Source: DSWT01 sp035373625
GTDB taxonomy: Bacteria > Chloroflexota > Anaerolineae > B4-G1 > SLSP01
Length of the DNA: 64,000 bases
NCBI GenBank assembly: GCA_035373625.1
Contig: DAOSNS010000004.1
Span: 104,058-168,057, forward strand
Direction of reading: 5' to 3'
Shown: in pieces, positions 1-6,542 of the stretch
Layout: every line of letters begins with the position of its first letter
Numbering within the stretch: the first letter of the stretch is position 1
Program-made: the position numbers and the translations under genes
Notes under the pieces: model-generated
The model's input: the letters and a program-made list of their open reading frames with translations, nothing else
Database searches by the model: none
What the model was told of the DNA's origin: nothing

Positions 1-414
1 CTGGACAAGTTCATGGGAGACGAGATCATGGCCTTCTTCAACGCCCCAATTCCCCAAGAAGATTACGCTTTACGCGCGGTGCGTGCCGCCTGGCGCATCC
101 AGCAAAGCCTGCATCAGACCCACGAACTCATACCGCTGCATCAGCGCCTGCGCTTTGGCATCGGCGTTGCCACCGGTGAGGCGATTGTGGGGAACGTCGG
201 TGCCCCCGATCTGGTCAATTACACCGTCGTCGGCCAGATTCCCAACAAGGCCCACATGCTCCAGGAACTCGCGCCCGCCGGGAAAATCCTGATCTGTCAT
301 CGCACCTACCAATTGGTGAAAGATGCGTTCCACACGCAAGAATTGCCGCCGGTGCTTTTTAAGGGGCAACAACACCCCGAACCCATCTACGAAGTCCGCG
401 CCATGCTCTATTGA
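1..414 (+). CDS. Class III nucleotide cyclase homologue, C-terminal part (5' end outside window)
   Basis: The frame is open from base 1, so only the end of the catalytic domain is present. It reads LDKFMGDEIMAFFNAP, which holds the substrate-specifying Lys and the second metal Asp of class III adenylate/guanylate cyclases, then GIGVATGEAIVGNVG. The last catalytic motif is degraded: where active enzymes read about YTVIGDTVNLAARL, this protein reads YTVVGQIPNKAHML. The transition-state Asn is kept but the Arg is replaced by Met. Family membership is clear. Catalytic activity is doubtful; a regulatory role or loss of function is inferred. Two other cyclases, at 8623-10248 and 30116-31984, lie in this window. 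Confidence 0.85.
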   Translation: MDKFMGDEIMAFFNAPIPQEDYALRAVRAAWRIQQSLHQTHELIPLHQRLRFGIGVATGEAIVGNVGAPDLVNYTVVGQIPNKAHMLQELAPAGKILICHRTYQLVKDAFHTQELPPVLFKGQQHPEPIYEVRAMLY

Positions 415-457
415 CCATTTGGGTAAACGGCAGATAATAGTATTTTGTCGTCTGAAA

Positions 458-480
458 GTCGTCAACGGATGAAACGGATT
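458..480. repeat. Dispersed short repeat (tcaacggat-n-aacggatt family)
   Basis: This is one copy of a short dispersed sequence with core tcaacggatgaaacggatt. Related copies lie at 5691-5710, 19611-19670, 27521-27540, 38236-38294 (inside ade) and, more loosely, 52303-52360. The 5691 and 19611 copies also share a following ttaactcgcat. Confidence 0.6.
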
Positions 481-580
481 TCCAACTTGCGGATCATGGG
501 GTTGGGGGTGTGAATGGGCGCTCTCGCGCCACAACAAAAGTTCCAACGTGCTCACGATTTGCAGAGGACCTATAACCACT

Positions 581-1105
581 ATGCCTGTCTTTTTCGATAT
601 CGAGACCCAGAATTCTTTCCAGGAAGTCGGCGGCCGTTATCCAGAGCGGCTGCGCGTCTCTGTTGCCGTCACCTACAACACCACCGACCGGGCCTTCCAC
701 CGTTACACCGAGGCCGACATCCCCGCGCTGGTCGGCGAATTGCAGGCCGCCGACCTGATCGTCGGTTTCAATCTCTACGGCTTCGATTACCCCGTCCTGA
801 AGCGCTACACCAGCGTTGACCTGAACCGACTGCCCACGCTGGATATGCTGGCCGAATTGCACAAGCAGTTAGGGTTCCGCGTCAGCCTTGACAGTGTGGC
901 CGCCGCAACATTGGGCATCAACAAGAGCGCGGATGGGTTGCAAGCAGTGCAGTGGTGGAAAGAAGGACGCCTGGAAGACATCTTCACCTACTGCGAGAAA
1001 GATGTGGACATTACCCGGCAAGTGTACGAATTCGGACACCAACGCCATTACGTCCAATACTTCGACCGCCAATATCGCCTCCAGCGTGTACCGGTGATGT
1101 GGTGA
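581..1105 (+). CDS. DEDDy-type 3'-5' exonuclease-like protein (RNase H fold)
   Basis: The 174-residue protein has exonuclease motif I as Asp6 and Glu8 (FFDIETQ), motif II as Asp69 (GFNLYGFDYPVL) and motif III as YCEKD (Tyr137, Asp141), which is the YxxxD signature of DEDDy exonucleases. A metal-dependent nuclease acting on DNA or RNA 3' ends is inferred; the substrate cannot be read from the sequence. It is a stand-alone domain with no polymerase or helicase part. ATG 581 was chosen over an upstream GTG at 548 because it follows an AGAGGA sequence and begins exactly at the family start (MPVFFDIE). Confidence 0.75.
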   Translation: MPVFFDIETQNSFQEVGGRYPERLRVSVAVTYNTTDRAFHRYTEADIPALVGELQAADLIVGFNLYGFDYPVLKRYTSVDLNRLPTLDMLAELHKQLGFRVSLDSVAAATLGINKSADGLQAVQWWKEGRLEDIFTYCEKDVDITRQVYEFGHQRHYVQYFDRQYRLQRVPVMW

Positions 1106-1183
1106 GAAGAAGAGTATTATGAAGTATGAAGTATGAAGTATGAGGTTAAGGAGAAACCGATATTCTGAGGGGGGAATTGCACA

Positions 1184-1831
1184 ATGGTATGGGTTAAGAC
1201 TCTTTTGAGTTGGACCGGCGCGTATCTGCTCGGATCCATTCCATCGGGGATCATCTGGGGATGGATCGCCAAACACATTGACGTCCGCAAGCACGGCAGT
1301 GGGCGCACCGGCGGCACAAATGTCTGGCGGACGGCGGGATTCATCCCGGCCGTGCTCACCGCAGTCACCGACGCGCTGAAAGGCGCAGCAGCGATCTGGC
1401 TGGCGCAAGCTCTGGAAGTGAGCGCTGTGGCAGTGGCCGTGGCGGGGGTTTTGGCTGTGGTTGGGCACAATTACTCGCTCTACCTCGGCTTTCGTGGCGG
1501 TGCAGGCACCGCGACCACCGTTGGCCTGGCGACTGCGCTGTGGTCTCCCTGCCTGCCCATCCTGGGACTCACAGGGGTCGCTGTGGGCCTGCTGGTGGGG
1601 CACGCTTCGGTCGCCTCGATCACCATCGCCCTGCTCGTGCCGCTCATCTTCCTGATGCGCGGCGACATAGTGAATGCCGTCGTTCTGGGCCTGCCGGTTA
1701 TGGCGCTGACGCTCTGGGCGTTGCGCCCCAACATCCGGCGGCTGCGCGACCGCGCCGAGCGCTTCCTGCCGATCTTTGAACGTAAGCCTCCGCTCATCTG
1801 CCTTTCACGGCATCCGGCGCGTCAAAAGTAG
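1184..1831 (+). CDS. plsY: Glycerol-3-phosphate acyltransferase PlsY
   Basis: This 215-residue integral membrane protein transfers acyl groups from acyl-phosphate to glycerol-3-phosphate, the first step of phospholipid synthesis. The three family motifs are visible: GSIPSG at 17-22, the SGRTGGTN stretch around 39-46 (usually SGNIGATN), and GHNYSLYLGFRGGAGTAT near 94-111 (usually GH-FP-F-FKGGKGVAT). Several hydrophobic helices separate them. An AGGGGGG Shine-Dalgarno precedes ATG 1184. Three direct copies of a 7-bp unit (tgaagta) lie just upstream at about 1120-1140. The C-terminal tail after about residue 185 is basic and cytosolic-looking. Confidence 0.9.
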   Translation: MVWVKTLLSWTGAYLLGSIPSGIIWGWIAKHIDVRKHGSGRTGGTNVWRTAGFIPAVLTAVTDALKGAAAIWLAQALEVSAVAVAVAGVLAVVGHNYSLYLGFRGGAGTATTVGLATALWSPCLPILGLTGVAVGLLVGHASVASITIALLVPLIFLMRGDIVNAVVLGLPVMALTLWALRPNIRRLRDRAERFLPIFERKPPLICLSRHPARQK

Positions 1832-1892
1832 CTCCTTTCTTTCAGTAGATTAAGCCGATTGAGTGGATTTTTTATCTGACATTTGACATACA

Positions 1893-1941
1893 AACTTTTG
1901 TCGTCTGTCTGATTGACAAAAGCTCAAGGCTGCACCATAAT
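1893..1941 (+). promoter_or_regulatory. Strong sigma70-type promoter with overlapping palindrome, upstream of the AOR gene
   Basis: TTGACA at 1914-1919 and CATAAT at 1936-1941 are 16 bp apart. Overlapping the -35 is an inverted repeat, AACTTTTGTC at 1893-1902 and GACAAAAGCT at 1915-1924, 9 of 10 positions complementary, which could be an operator. The related string cttttgtcg also occurs upstream of the ferredoxin gene near 21182. The regulator is unknown; the two Crp/Fnr proteins encoded in this window are candidates by inference only. Confidence 0.6.
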
Positions 1942-2002
1942 AAAAGCACGGTTATAGTGGGAAAACGTGATTGTCCATAGCGTTGGCTTTCCCTGACATA
2001 CC

Positions 2003-2149
2003 GCCTCCGACCCATACCGCTCCCTTCGGGACGGATGGGCGCGTGGAATCACTCAAGCCGATTCCCAGGGTTCAGGAAGCAATTCCTGCGCCTGCCGTGT
2101 TTGCAAAGGAGGCAATCCGGCTCCACATGGAGAGGATTGCCTCTTTTTT
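2003..2149 (+). promoter_or_regulatory. Riboswitch-like leader: multihelix domain with mutually exclusive terminator
   Basis: The leader can close a helix between GCCTCC (2003-2008) and GGAGGC (2108-2113). Inside are three hairpins: CCCAT/ATGGG (2011-2015/2035-2039), extended by an inner ccg/cgg and tccc/ggga helix; GGAATC/GATTCC (2045-2050/2060-2065); and CAGGAA/TTCCTG (2073-2078/2083-2088) capped by a GCAA tetraloop. The 3' strand of the closing helix overlaps the 5' arm of the terminator, so only one can form. This is the usual riboswitch arrangement. The downstream gene uses a pterin cofactor, so a molybdenum- or tungsten-cofactor sensor is a reasonable guess, not a demonstrated match. 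Confidence 0.5.
2109..2149 (+). terminator. Rho-independent terminator within the AOR leader
   Basis: GAGGCAATCC (2109-2118) pairs perfectly with GGATTGCCTC (2134-2143), and six T follow at 2144-2149. It lies about 130 bp before the AOR start and downstream of the promoter, so it acts as an attenuator rather than as the end of plsY. Confidence 0.75.
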
Positions 2150-2280
2150 GTTGCCCGGTGTTTCCAGGCCATTTCAGCCGTTGACATCAAAGAGGATAAC
2201 CCGGTCAGCCGCGGTGGGTTTGCGCCTCCTGGATAGAGCTGACATATCCGGGGAGAAAATTTTGCGAAAGGAGTTGAGCT

Positions 2281-4041
2281 ATGTGGATTGTACGCATCAA
2301 TATGACCGATCAGTCTTATAAACTGGAAGAGGTACCCGAGCGGTACAAGAACCTGGGTGGGCGTGGCCTGACCTCCACCATCATCTGTGATGAAGTAGAC
2401 CCAACCTGCCATCCCCTCGGTCCAAACAACAAGCTAGTTTTCGCGCCGGGGATGGTCAGCGGGACGGCGGCCCCCACCTCGGCGCGCGTCTCGGTCGGCG
2501 CCAAGTCCCCGCTGACCGGCGGTATCAAGGAATCCAATGCTGGCGCAGCCTGGTCACCGGCCGTAGCACGGATGCGCGTCAAGGCCATCATCGTCGAAGG
2601 CATGCCCAAAGACAAGGGAGAGTATTGGGTCGCCAAACTCTTCTGGGATGGCGAAAAGCCCGCTGTCGAGTTCACGCATGCTTGTGATTACGTAGGGCGC
2701 GACTTGTATGAAGTGTTCCCGGAGCTATATGAAAAGTTCGGCAAGCGTGTCCACATCGCCGGTATCGGTGTCGCCGGTGAATATGGCTACGCGAATTCCG
2801 GCATCGTCTTCGACGATATGAAGCAGCGTCCCACCCGCTACTCCGGCCGCGGCGGCCTGGGTGCGGTGATGGGCAGCAAGGGTCTCAAATTCATCGTGGT
2901 TGACCCTGAAGGTGCGCCGGGCGTTGAGATCGCCAATCCTGAAGCCTTCAAAGAAGGGGCGCGCAAACTGCGCGAGGCGTTGGGCGAGCACGCGCTCACC
3001 AAGCCCAAGGGCGGCTTGAACACCTACGGCACTGCCGTGCTGATCAATATCCTGAACGAAGCCGGCGGCCTGCCCACCCGCAACTTCCGCAGCGGGCGTT
3101 TTGAGGGTGCACCCAAGATCGCCGGTGAAGCTATCTTCGAGAACAACAAGCAGCGCCTGGGCAAGGAACTCTACAACCACGCCTGCAGCCCCGGCTGCGT
3201 CATCCAATGCTCCAACACCTACTACGCCGAAGACGGCTCGGAGATCGTCTCCTGCGTCGAGTACGAATCCGACTGGGCCTTGGGTGCCAACTGCGGCATT
3301 GATGACCTGGATGGGATCGCCAAGATGGTCTATCTGTGCAATGCCTACGGTGTGGATACCATCGAAACCGGCGACTGCATTGCAGTTGCTATGGATTCCG
3401 GTTACCTCCCCTTCGGCGATGTCAAAGGTGCGATCGAATTGTTGCATGAGATGGGCAAGGGGACACCTATGGGCCGCATCCTGGGCGGTGGCACGGCATT
3501 CGTCGCCAAGGCATTCGGCAACCCGCGCTCTCCGTCGGTCAAGGGGCAGGGGATGCCGGCCTATGAACCGCGCGCGGTCAAGGGCATCGGTGTGACCTAC
3601 GCCACCACGCCGATGGGCGCGGATCACACTTCCGGTTATACTATCGCGCCGGAAATCGCCGGTGTTGGCGGCAAGTCAGATCCGCTGGCCTCCGAGCCGG
3701 CCAAGGCCGATCTGAGCCGCGCCTTCCAGATGACGACGGCCTTCCTCGACTCCACCGGGCACTGCCTCTTCATTGCCTTCGCCATCCTCGACATCGCCAG
3801 CGGCTTCGAGGGGCTGGTCGAAGAGGTGAACGCGATGTACGGCCTGAACATGACAATTGACGATGCCGTGGCGCTGGGCGGTGAAATCCTCAAGCGCGAG
3901 CGCGCTTTCAACCTGGGCGCCGGCTTGACGAACCGCGACGACCGCCTGCCGGAGTTCATGAAGTACGAGGCACTCCCGCCGCACAACGTCGTCAACGACC
4001 TGCCGGACGAAGTCTTTGATGCCGTCCACGGTAAGATGTAG
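2281..4041 (+). CDS. Aldehyde ferredoxin oxidoreductase family protein (tungsten/molybdopterin enzyme)
   Basis: At 586 residues this matches the length of AOR-family enzymes, which oxidise aldehydes to carboxylates with ferredoxin as electron acceptor, using a bis-pterin W or Mo cofactor and one [4Fe-4S] cluster. The cluster motif CxxxCxxxC is at Cys302, 306 and 310, with the distant fourth Cys at 495 (STGHC). The N-terminal domain (LGGRGLTSTI and following) is typical. No signal peptide is present, so it is cytoplasmic. ATG 2281 follows AAAGGAG. The gene stands alone behind its own promoter and leader. A ferredoxin and a MoaD-like gene near 21-23 kb could be functionally linked. Which AOR subfamily and substrate cannot be told. 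Confidence 0.92.
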   Translation: MWIVRINMTDQSYKLEEVPERYKNLGGRGLTSTIICDEVDPTCHPLGPNNKLVFAPGMVSGTAAPTSARVSVGAKSPLTGGIKESNAGAAWSPAVARMRVKAIIVEGMPKDKGEYWVAKLFWDGEKPAVEFTHACDYVGRDLYEVFPELYEKFGKRVHIAGIGVAGEYGYANSGIVFDDMKQRPTRYSGRGGLGAVMGSKGLKFIVVDPEGAPGVEIANPEAFKEGARKLREALGEHALTKPKGGLNTYGTAVLINILNEAGGLPTRNFRSGRFEGAPKIAGEAIFENNKQRLGKELYNHACSPGCVIQCSNTYYAEDGSEIVSCVEYESDWALGANCGIDDLDGIAKMVYLCNAYGVDTIETGDCIAVAMDSGYLPFGDVKGAIELLHEMGKGTPMGRILGGGTAFVAKAFGNPRSPSVKGQGMPAYEPRAVKGIGVTYATTPMGADHTSGYTIAPEIAGVGGKSDPLASEPAKADLSRAFQMTTAFLDSTGHCLFIAFAILDIASGFEGLVEEVNAMYGLNMTIDDAVALGGEILKRERAFNLGAGLTNRDDRLPEFMKYEALPPHNVVNDLPDEVFDAVHGKM

Positions 4042-4070
4042 ACCACCGTCCGAGTTCTGTGTTTTACAAC

Positions 4071-4101
4071 AGACGCCGGAAGGGAATCCCTTCCGGCGTC
4101 T
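4071..4101. terminator. Strong hairpin terminator after the AOR gene
   Basis: A perfect 14-bp stem (AGACGCCGGAAGGG at 4071-4084 with its complement at 4088-4101) has a 3-nt loop. It lies between the AOR stop and the convergent GyrI-like remnant, so it probably serves both directions. There is no long T tract. Confidence 0.65.
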
Positions 4102-4136
4102 GCCGTCTCTATAGAGGAACTTTGTTGCTCTTCCAT

Positions 4137-4553
4137 TCATCGCCGCGCTACCGGTTGGCGCAGCACCGTCTTGAGCTTTTCCGGTGCGACTTTGCGCGGG
4201 TCGCCCAGGTAGATTTCGTGGTGCTTGCCGGCCTCCACGTAGCCGTTTTGCGGGATGAACTCGTGATGCATCCGGGCGAGCGTGGGACCTTCGTCATCAT
4301 ACGAGCCGATGTGCATGATTTGCACCGACAGGCCCTCGGCGTACCGTTCCAGCCGCATTTTGGACAATGCGGGCAGCGCCTTGCTCTTCTGCACCTCGGC
4401 GACGGCCTGCGCGAACATCTCCGGCGTGATCCACTCCGGTTGCATGATCATCATCGTCCAATCCCACGTACTCTTATCGCGGCTGATAAAGGTATCCATA
4501 TCGTCGGCCCACCACAGCCCTTCCAACGGCGGAACGGTATAATCCTTCTCCAA
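4137..4553 (-). pseudogene. GyrI-like small-molecule-binding protein, N-terminally truncated
   Basis: The 138-residue reading frame is a clean match to the C-terminal two thirds of GyrI-like effector-binding proteins: PPLEGLWWADD, WTMMIMQPE, LHIGSYDDEGPTLARMH-like and GKHHEIYLGD motifs, ending LKTVLRQPV. Family members normally have about 70 to 80 more residues in front. Here the frame begins at a TTG directly inside an AT-rich palindrome (4550-4586), with no coding sequence beyond it. The 5' end therefore appears lost, and I call it a broken gene. The intact family folds as a ligand-binding beta barrel; its ligand is usually unknown. Confidence 0.7.
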
Positions 4554-4586
4554 TAGTATTATAGTATTAGAATACTATAGTATTGG
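4550..4586. repeat. AT-rich palindrome at the truncation point
   Basis: An imperfect palindrome built from agtatt and aatact units, with ccaatagtatt at its left and its complement at its right. It replaces the expected 5' coding region of the GyrI-like remnant. Confidence 0.6.
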
Positions 4587-4630
4587 GATTTGTTAAGAGG
4601 CAATTGGTAGAGAGGACAGCCACTTGAACA

Positions 4631-4710
4631 CAAAAAGCGGCCTAGTGGCTGCCAACCAGACCGCTTATCCAATGGGTCGTACAGGATTCAAACCTGTGAA
4701 CCTGAGCTTA
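4631..4710 (-). repeat. Degenerate copy of tRNA-Lys 3' end plus terminator (att-like direct repeat)
   Basis: These 80 bases align without gaps to 5470-5549, matching at 69 of 80 positions by my count. The copied part covers the T arm, the acceptor 3' strand and the terminator hairpin of the tRNA-Lys, but the 5' half of the tRNA is missing, so it cannot be a working tRNA. Together with the intact gene it brackets the toxin-antitoxin pair. Confidence 0.8.
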
Positions 4711-4730
4711 TGGGATGTGAGTGGCATTAG

Positions 4731-5138
4731 CTATGGTGTGGATAATGCCCAATCCTCGACCTGTAATCCAGGCACACGGTCAAACTCGCGTGTATTGTGC
4801 GTGACTAAAATGGCTTTGTGCGCTAATGCTGTAGCGGCGATGATGAGGTCATTTGGTCCGACCGGTGTACCGCATTTAGCCAACTCATGACGAATGCGAC
4901 CATACGCCTCCGCCGCATAATCATCGAAAGGCAAGCTGGCAAACTGACCGAAGAAACGGTGTAGCAAATCTAGATTTTGCTCACGTCGAGAACTTTTATA
5001 AGCGCCATAGAACAACTCAGCCTTGACAATCTGGCAGACAAACACATCACTGGGCTTTAGTTGCATCAAACGACGCGCTACAATTGAGTTGCGGTCATTG
5101 ATATAGGCTATACATGCGTTCGTATCAAGCAAATACAT
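4731..5138 (-). CDS. vapC: VapC-type PIN-domain toxin ribonuclease
   Basis: The 135-residue protein is a complete PIN domain. Acidic metal ligands are at Asp5 (MYLLDTN), Glu41 (KAELFYG) and Asp97 (GPNDLIIAATA), with Asn115 in the final VTHNTREF motif. VapC toxins cleave tRNA or rRNA and are held inactive by the product of the gene in front. That gene ends only 2 nt before this start codon, giving the standard antitoxin-toxin order. The stop codon lies about 20 bp from the degenerate tRNA copy, so the module fills the space between the two direct repeats. Confidence 0.88.
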   Translation of the reverse strand: MYLLDTNACIAYINDRNSIVARRLMQLKPSDVFVCQIVKAELFYGAYKSSRREQNLDLLHRFFGQFASLPFDDYAAEAYGRIRHELAKCGTPVGPNDLIIAATALAHKAILVTHNTREFDRVPGLQVEDWALSTP

Positions 5139-5140
5139 GG

Positions 5141-5389
5141 CTACAACTCAGGTCGCTCTTCATAGTCGCCTTGCGGCTCCCGCACCAACGGCGCGCCAGC
5201 CCAAGCTCCTGCCGTCGACTCGAAGAAACCGACCGGCCACTCATCTTGCGCGTCAGGTTTGGCATTCAAGACACTTTCCAGGACCAGTTTCACCAACGTC
5301 AATTGCTCTCTTACGGTGAGCCGTTTCACGCTTCTAAAGATTTGTGCAAGTTGCATTGAAGGCATCATCGTTTCTGAATTTGTGGTCAT
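5141..5389 (-). CDS. Putative antitoxin partner of the PIN toxin
   Basis: An 82-residue protein immediately upstream of the PIN toxin, same strand, 2-nt gap. It has a central helix (LTVREQLTLVKLVLESVLN) like small helical antitoxins with a MetJ/Arc- or DUF-type N-terminus, and a Trp/Phe-containing flexible tail (EWPVGFFES) that could wrap the toxin. I cannot assign it to a named antitoxin family; the role comes mainly from position. GAGGTG precedes the ATG at 5389. Confidence 0.7.
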   Translation of the reverse strand: MTTNSETMMPSMQLAQIFRSVKRLTVREQLTLVKLVLESVLNAKPDAQDEWPVGFFESTAGAWAGAPLVREPQGDYEERPEL

Positions 5390-5470
5390 TTAGCACCTCT
5401 CACAGTTCATTATCTACAGCTTTTTGCGTAACCACACTAACCATAGTATAGCCCAAGGTGCAAAGTATAC

Positions 5471-5508
5471 AAAAAGCGGCCTGGTCTCTTCCAACCAGGC
5501 CGCTTTTT
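5471..5508 (-). terminator. Terminator of tRNA-Lys
   Basis: A near-perfect hairpin, AAAAAGCGGCCTGG with its complement, directly follows the tRNA 3' end on the minus strand and ends in a T run in that orientation. Confidence 0.8.
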
Positions 5509-5511
5509 CAA

Positions 5512-5585
5512 TGGGTCGTACAGGATTCGAACCTGTGGCCCTGGGCTTAAAAGGCCCCTGCTCTGCCGGACTGAGCTAACGACCC
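5512..5585 (-). tRNA. tRNA-Lys (anticodon TTT)
   Basis: Read on the minus strand: acceptor GGGTCGT pairing with ACGACCC, TA, D stem GCTC/GAGC, anticodon loop CTTTTAA (anticodon TTT), variable GGGCC, T arm ACAGG-TTCGAAT-CCTGT and discriminator A. The CCA is not encoded. The anticodon stem GGGGC/GCCCA has one G-A mismatch at its base. Confidence 0.92.
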
Positions 5586-5596
5586 ACGCAGGTCGT

Positions 5597-5624
5597 AGTA
5601 TAGCACGGGAAAAGCAGTTGTCAA
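5597..5624 (-). promoter_or_regulatory. Promoter of tRNA-Lys
   Basis: On the minus strand TTGACA (5624-5619) and TATACT (5602-5597) are 16 bp apart, ending 11 bp before the tRNA 5' end. Confidence 0.75.
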
Positions 5625-5690
5625 ACGTCGCCGGTTGACTTTTCGCCCCCTTAGCCTATATTCAAGCCGCATAGCAACGAGATAAGATTT

Positions 5691-5724
5691 GTCAACGGAC
5701 GAAAAGGATTTTTTAACTCGCATA
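5691..5724. repeat. Dispersed repeat copy before nadE
   Basis: Contains gtcaacggacgaaaaggatt followed by ttaactcgcat. The second part recurs in the copy near 19661. Confidence 0.5.
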
Positions 5725-5745
5725 TTCAGAAGAGGGGTAGGGACT

Positions 5746-6486
5746 ATGGATTACACAACACTGGCGAATGCAATCGCCACATGGATGCGGGAGTACGCAG
5801 CGCAAGCCGGGGCAAAGGGTTACGTTGTCGGGTTGAGCGGCGGGGTGGATTCCGCCGTTACCGCAGCGTTGGCAGCCCGCGCAGTAGGTGTCGAACACGT
5901 CCTGGCCTTGTGGTTGCCATGTCACAGCTTGCCGGAAGACGAAACGTATGCCCGGATGACGGCACAGGCATTGCGCCTGGAGCTGCACACGGTTGACCTG
6001 AGCACGGCGTTCGAGGCTTTGATGGCAGCCCTGCCCCCCGGCAGCGATATGGCGCGCGCCAACATCAAGCCGCGCCTGCGAATGACGGCCTGGTACTACA
6101 TGGCGCAGTCCCACAATTATCTGGTTGCCGGAACGGGCAACCGCCCGGAGATGATGGTGGGCTATTTCACCAAGTACGGCGACGGCGGCGTGGACATCGA
6201 ACCGCTCGGTGAGCTGTACAAGCACGAAGTGCGGGCACTCGCGCGCGTTCTCGGCGTGCCGGAGCCGGTCATCACCCGCGCGCCCACAGCCGGCCTGTGG
6301 CCCGGACAGACGGATGAAGGCGAATTGGGCATCACTTACGCGGAGCTGGACGCAATCCTCGCCGCGCTGGCCGAAGAACGCACGCCCGACGCGCCCGAAG
6401 CCGTCGTGGCCCGCGTGCGGCGGATGATCGCCATCTCGGCGCACAAGCGCGCGCTACCGCCGATCTTTCACGTGGAGCGAAGGTAA
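5746..6486 (+). CDS. nadE: NAD+ synthase, ammonia-dependent
   Basis: The 246-residue protein carries the PP-loop SGGVDS at 31-36 used to adenylate nicotinate adenine dinucleotide, then GTGNRPEMMVGYFTKYGDGG and GLWPGQTDEGELG, all hallmarks of NadE. There is no glutaminase domain, so ammonia is the expected nitrogen donor. It completes NAD synthesis in the cytosol. ATG 5746 was chosen because it follows AGAGGGGTAGGG and fits the family length; an in-frame start at 5689 would read through a dispersed repeat. A CPBP protease gene follows 56 bp later. Confidence 0.92.
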   Translation: MDYTTLANAIATWMREYAAQAGAKGYVVGLSGGVDSAVTAALAARAVGVEHVLALWLPCHSLPEDETYARMTAQALRLELHTVDLSTAFEALMAALPPGSDMARANIKPRLRMTAWYYMAQSHNYLVAGTGNRPEMMVGYFTKYGDGGVDIEPLGELYKHEVRALARVLGVPEPVITRAPTAGLWPGQTDEGELGITYAELDAILAALAEERTPDAPEAVVARVRRMIAISAHKRALPPIFHVERR

Positions 6487-6542
6487 CGGCGGACTGTGGG
6501 TAGCACGGTCTGGAGACCGGCCACGGCTACAGACAACAGAGG

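Noticed and set aside
1971..2321. Open frame of 116 codons before the AOR gene
   Set aside because: It crosses the terminator hairpin and overlaps the AOR start; bases are better explained by RNA structure.
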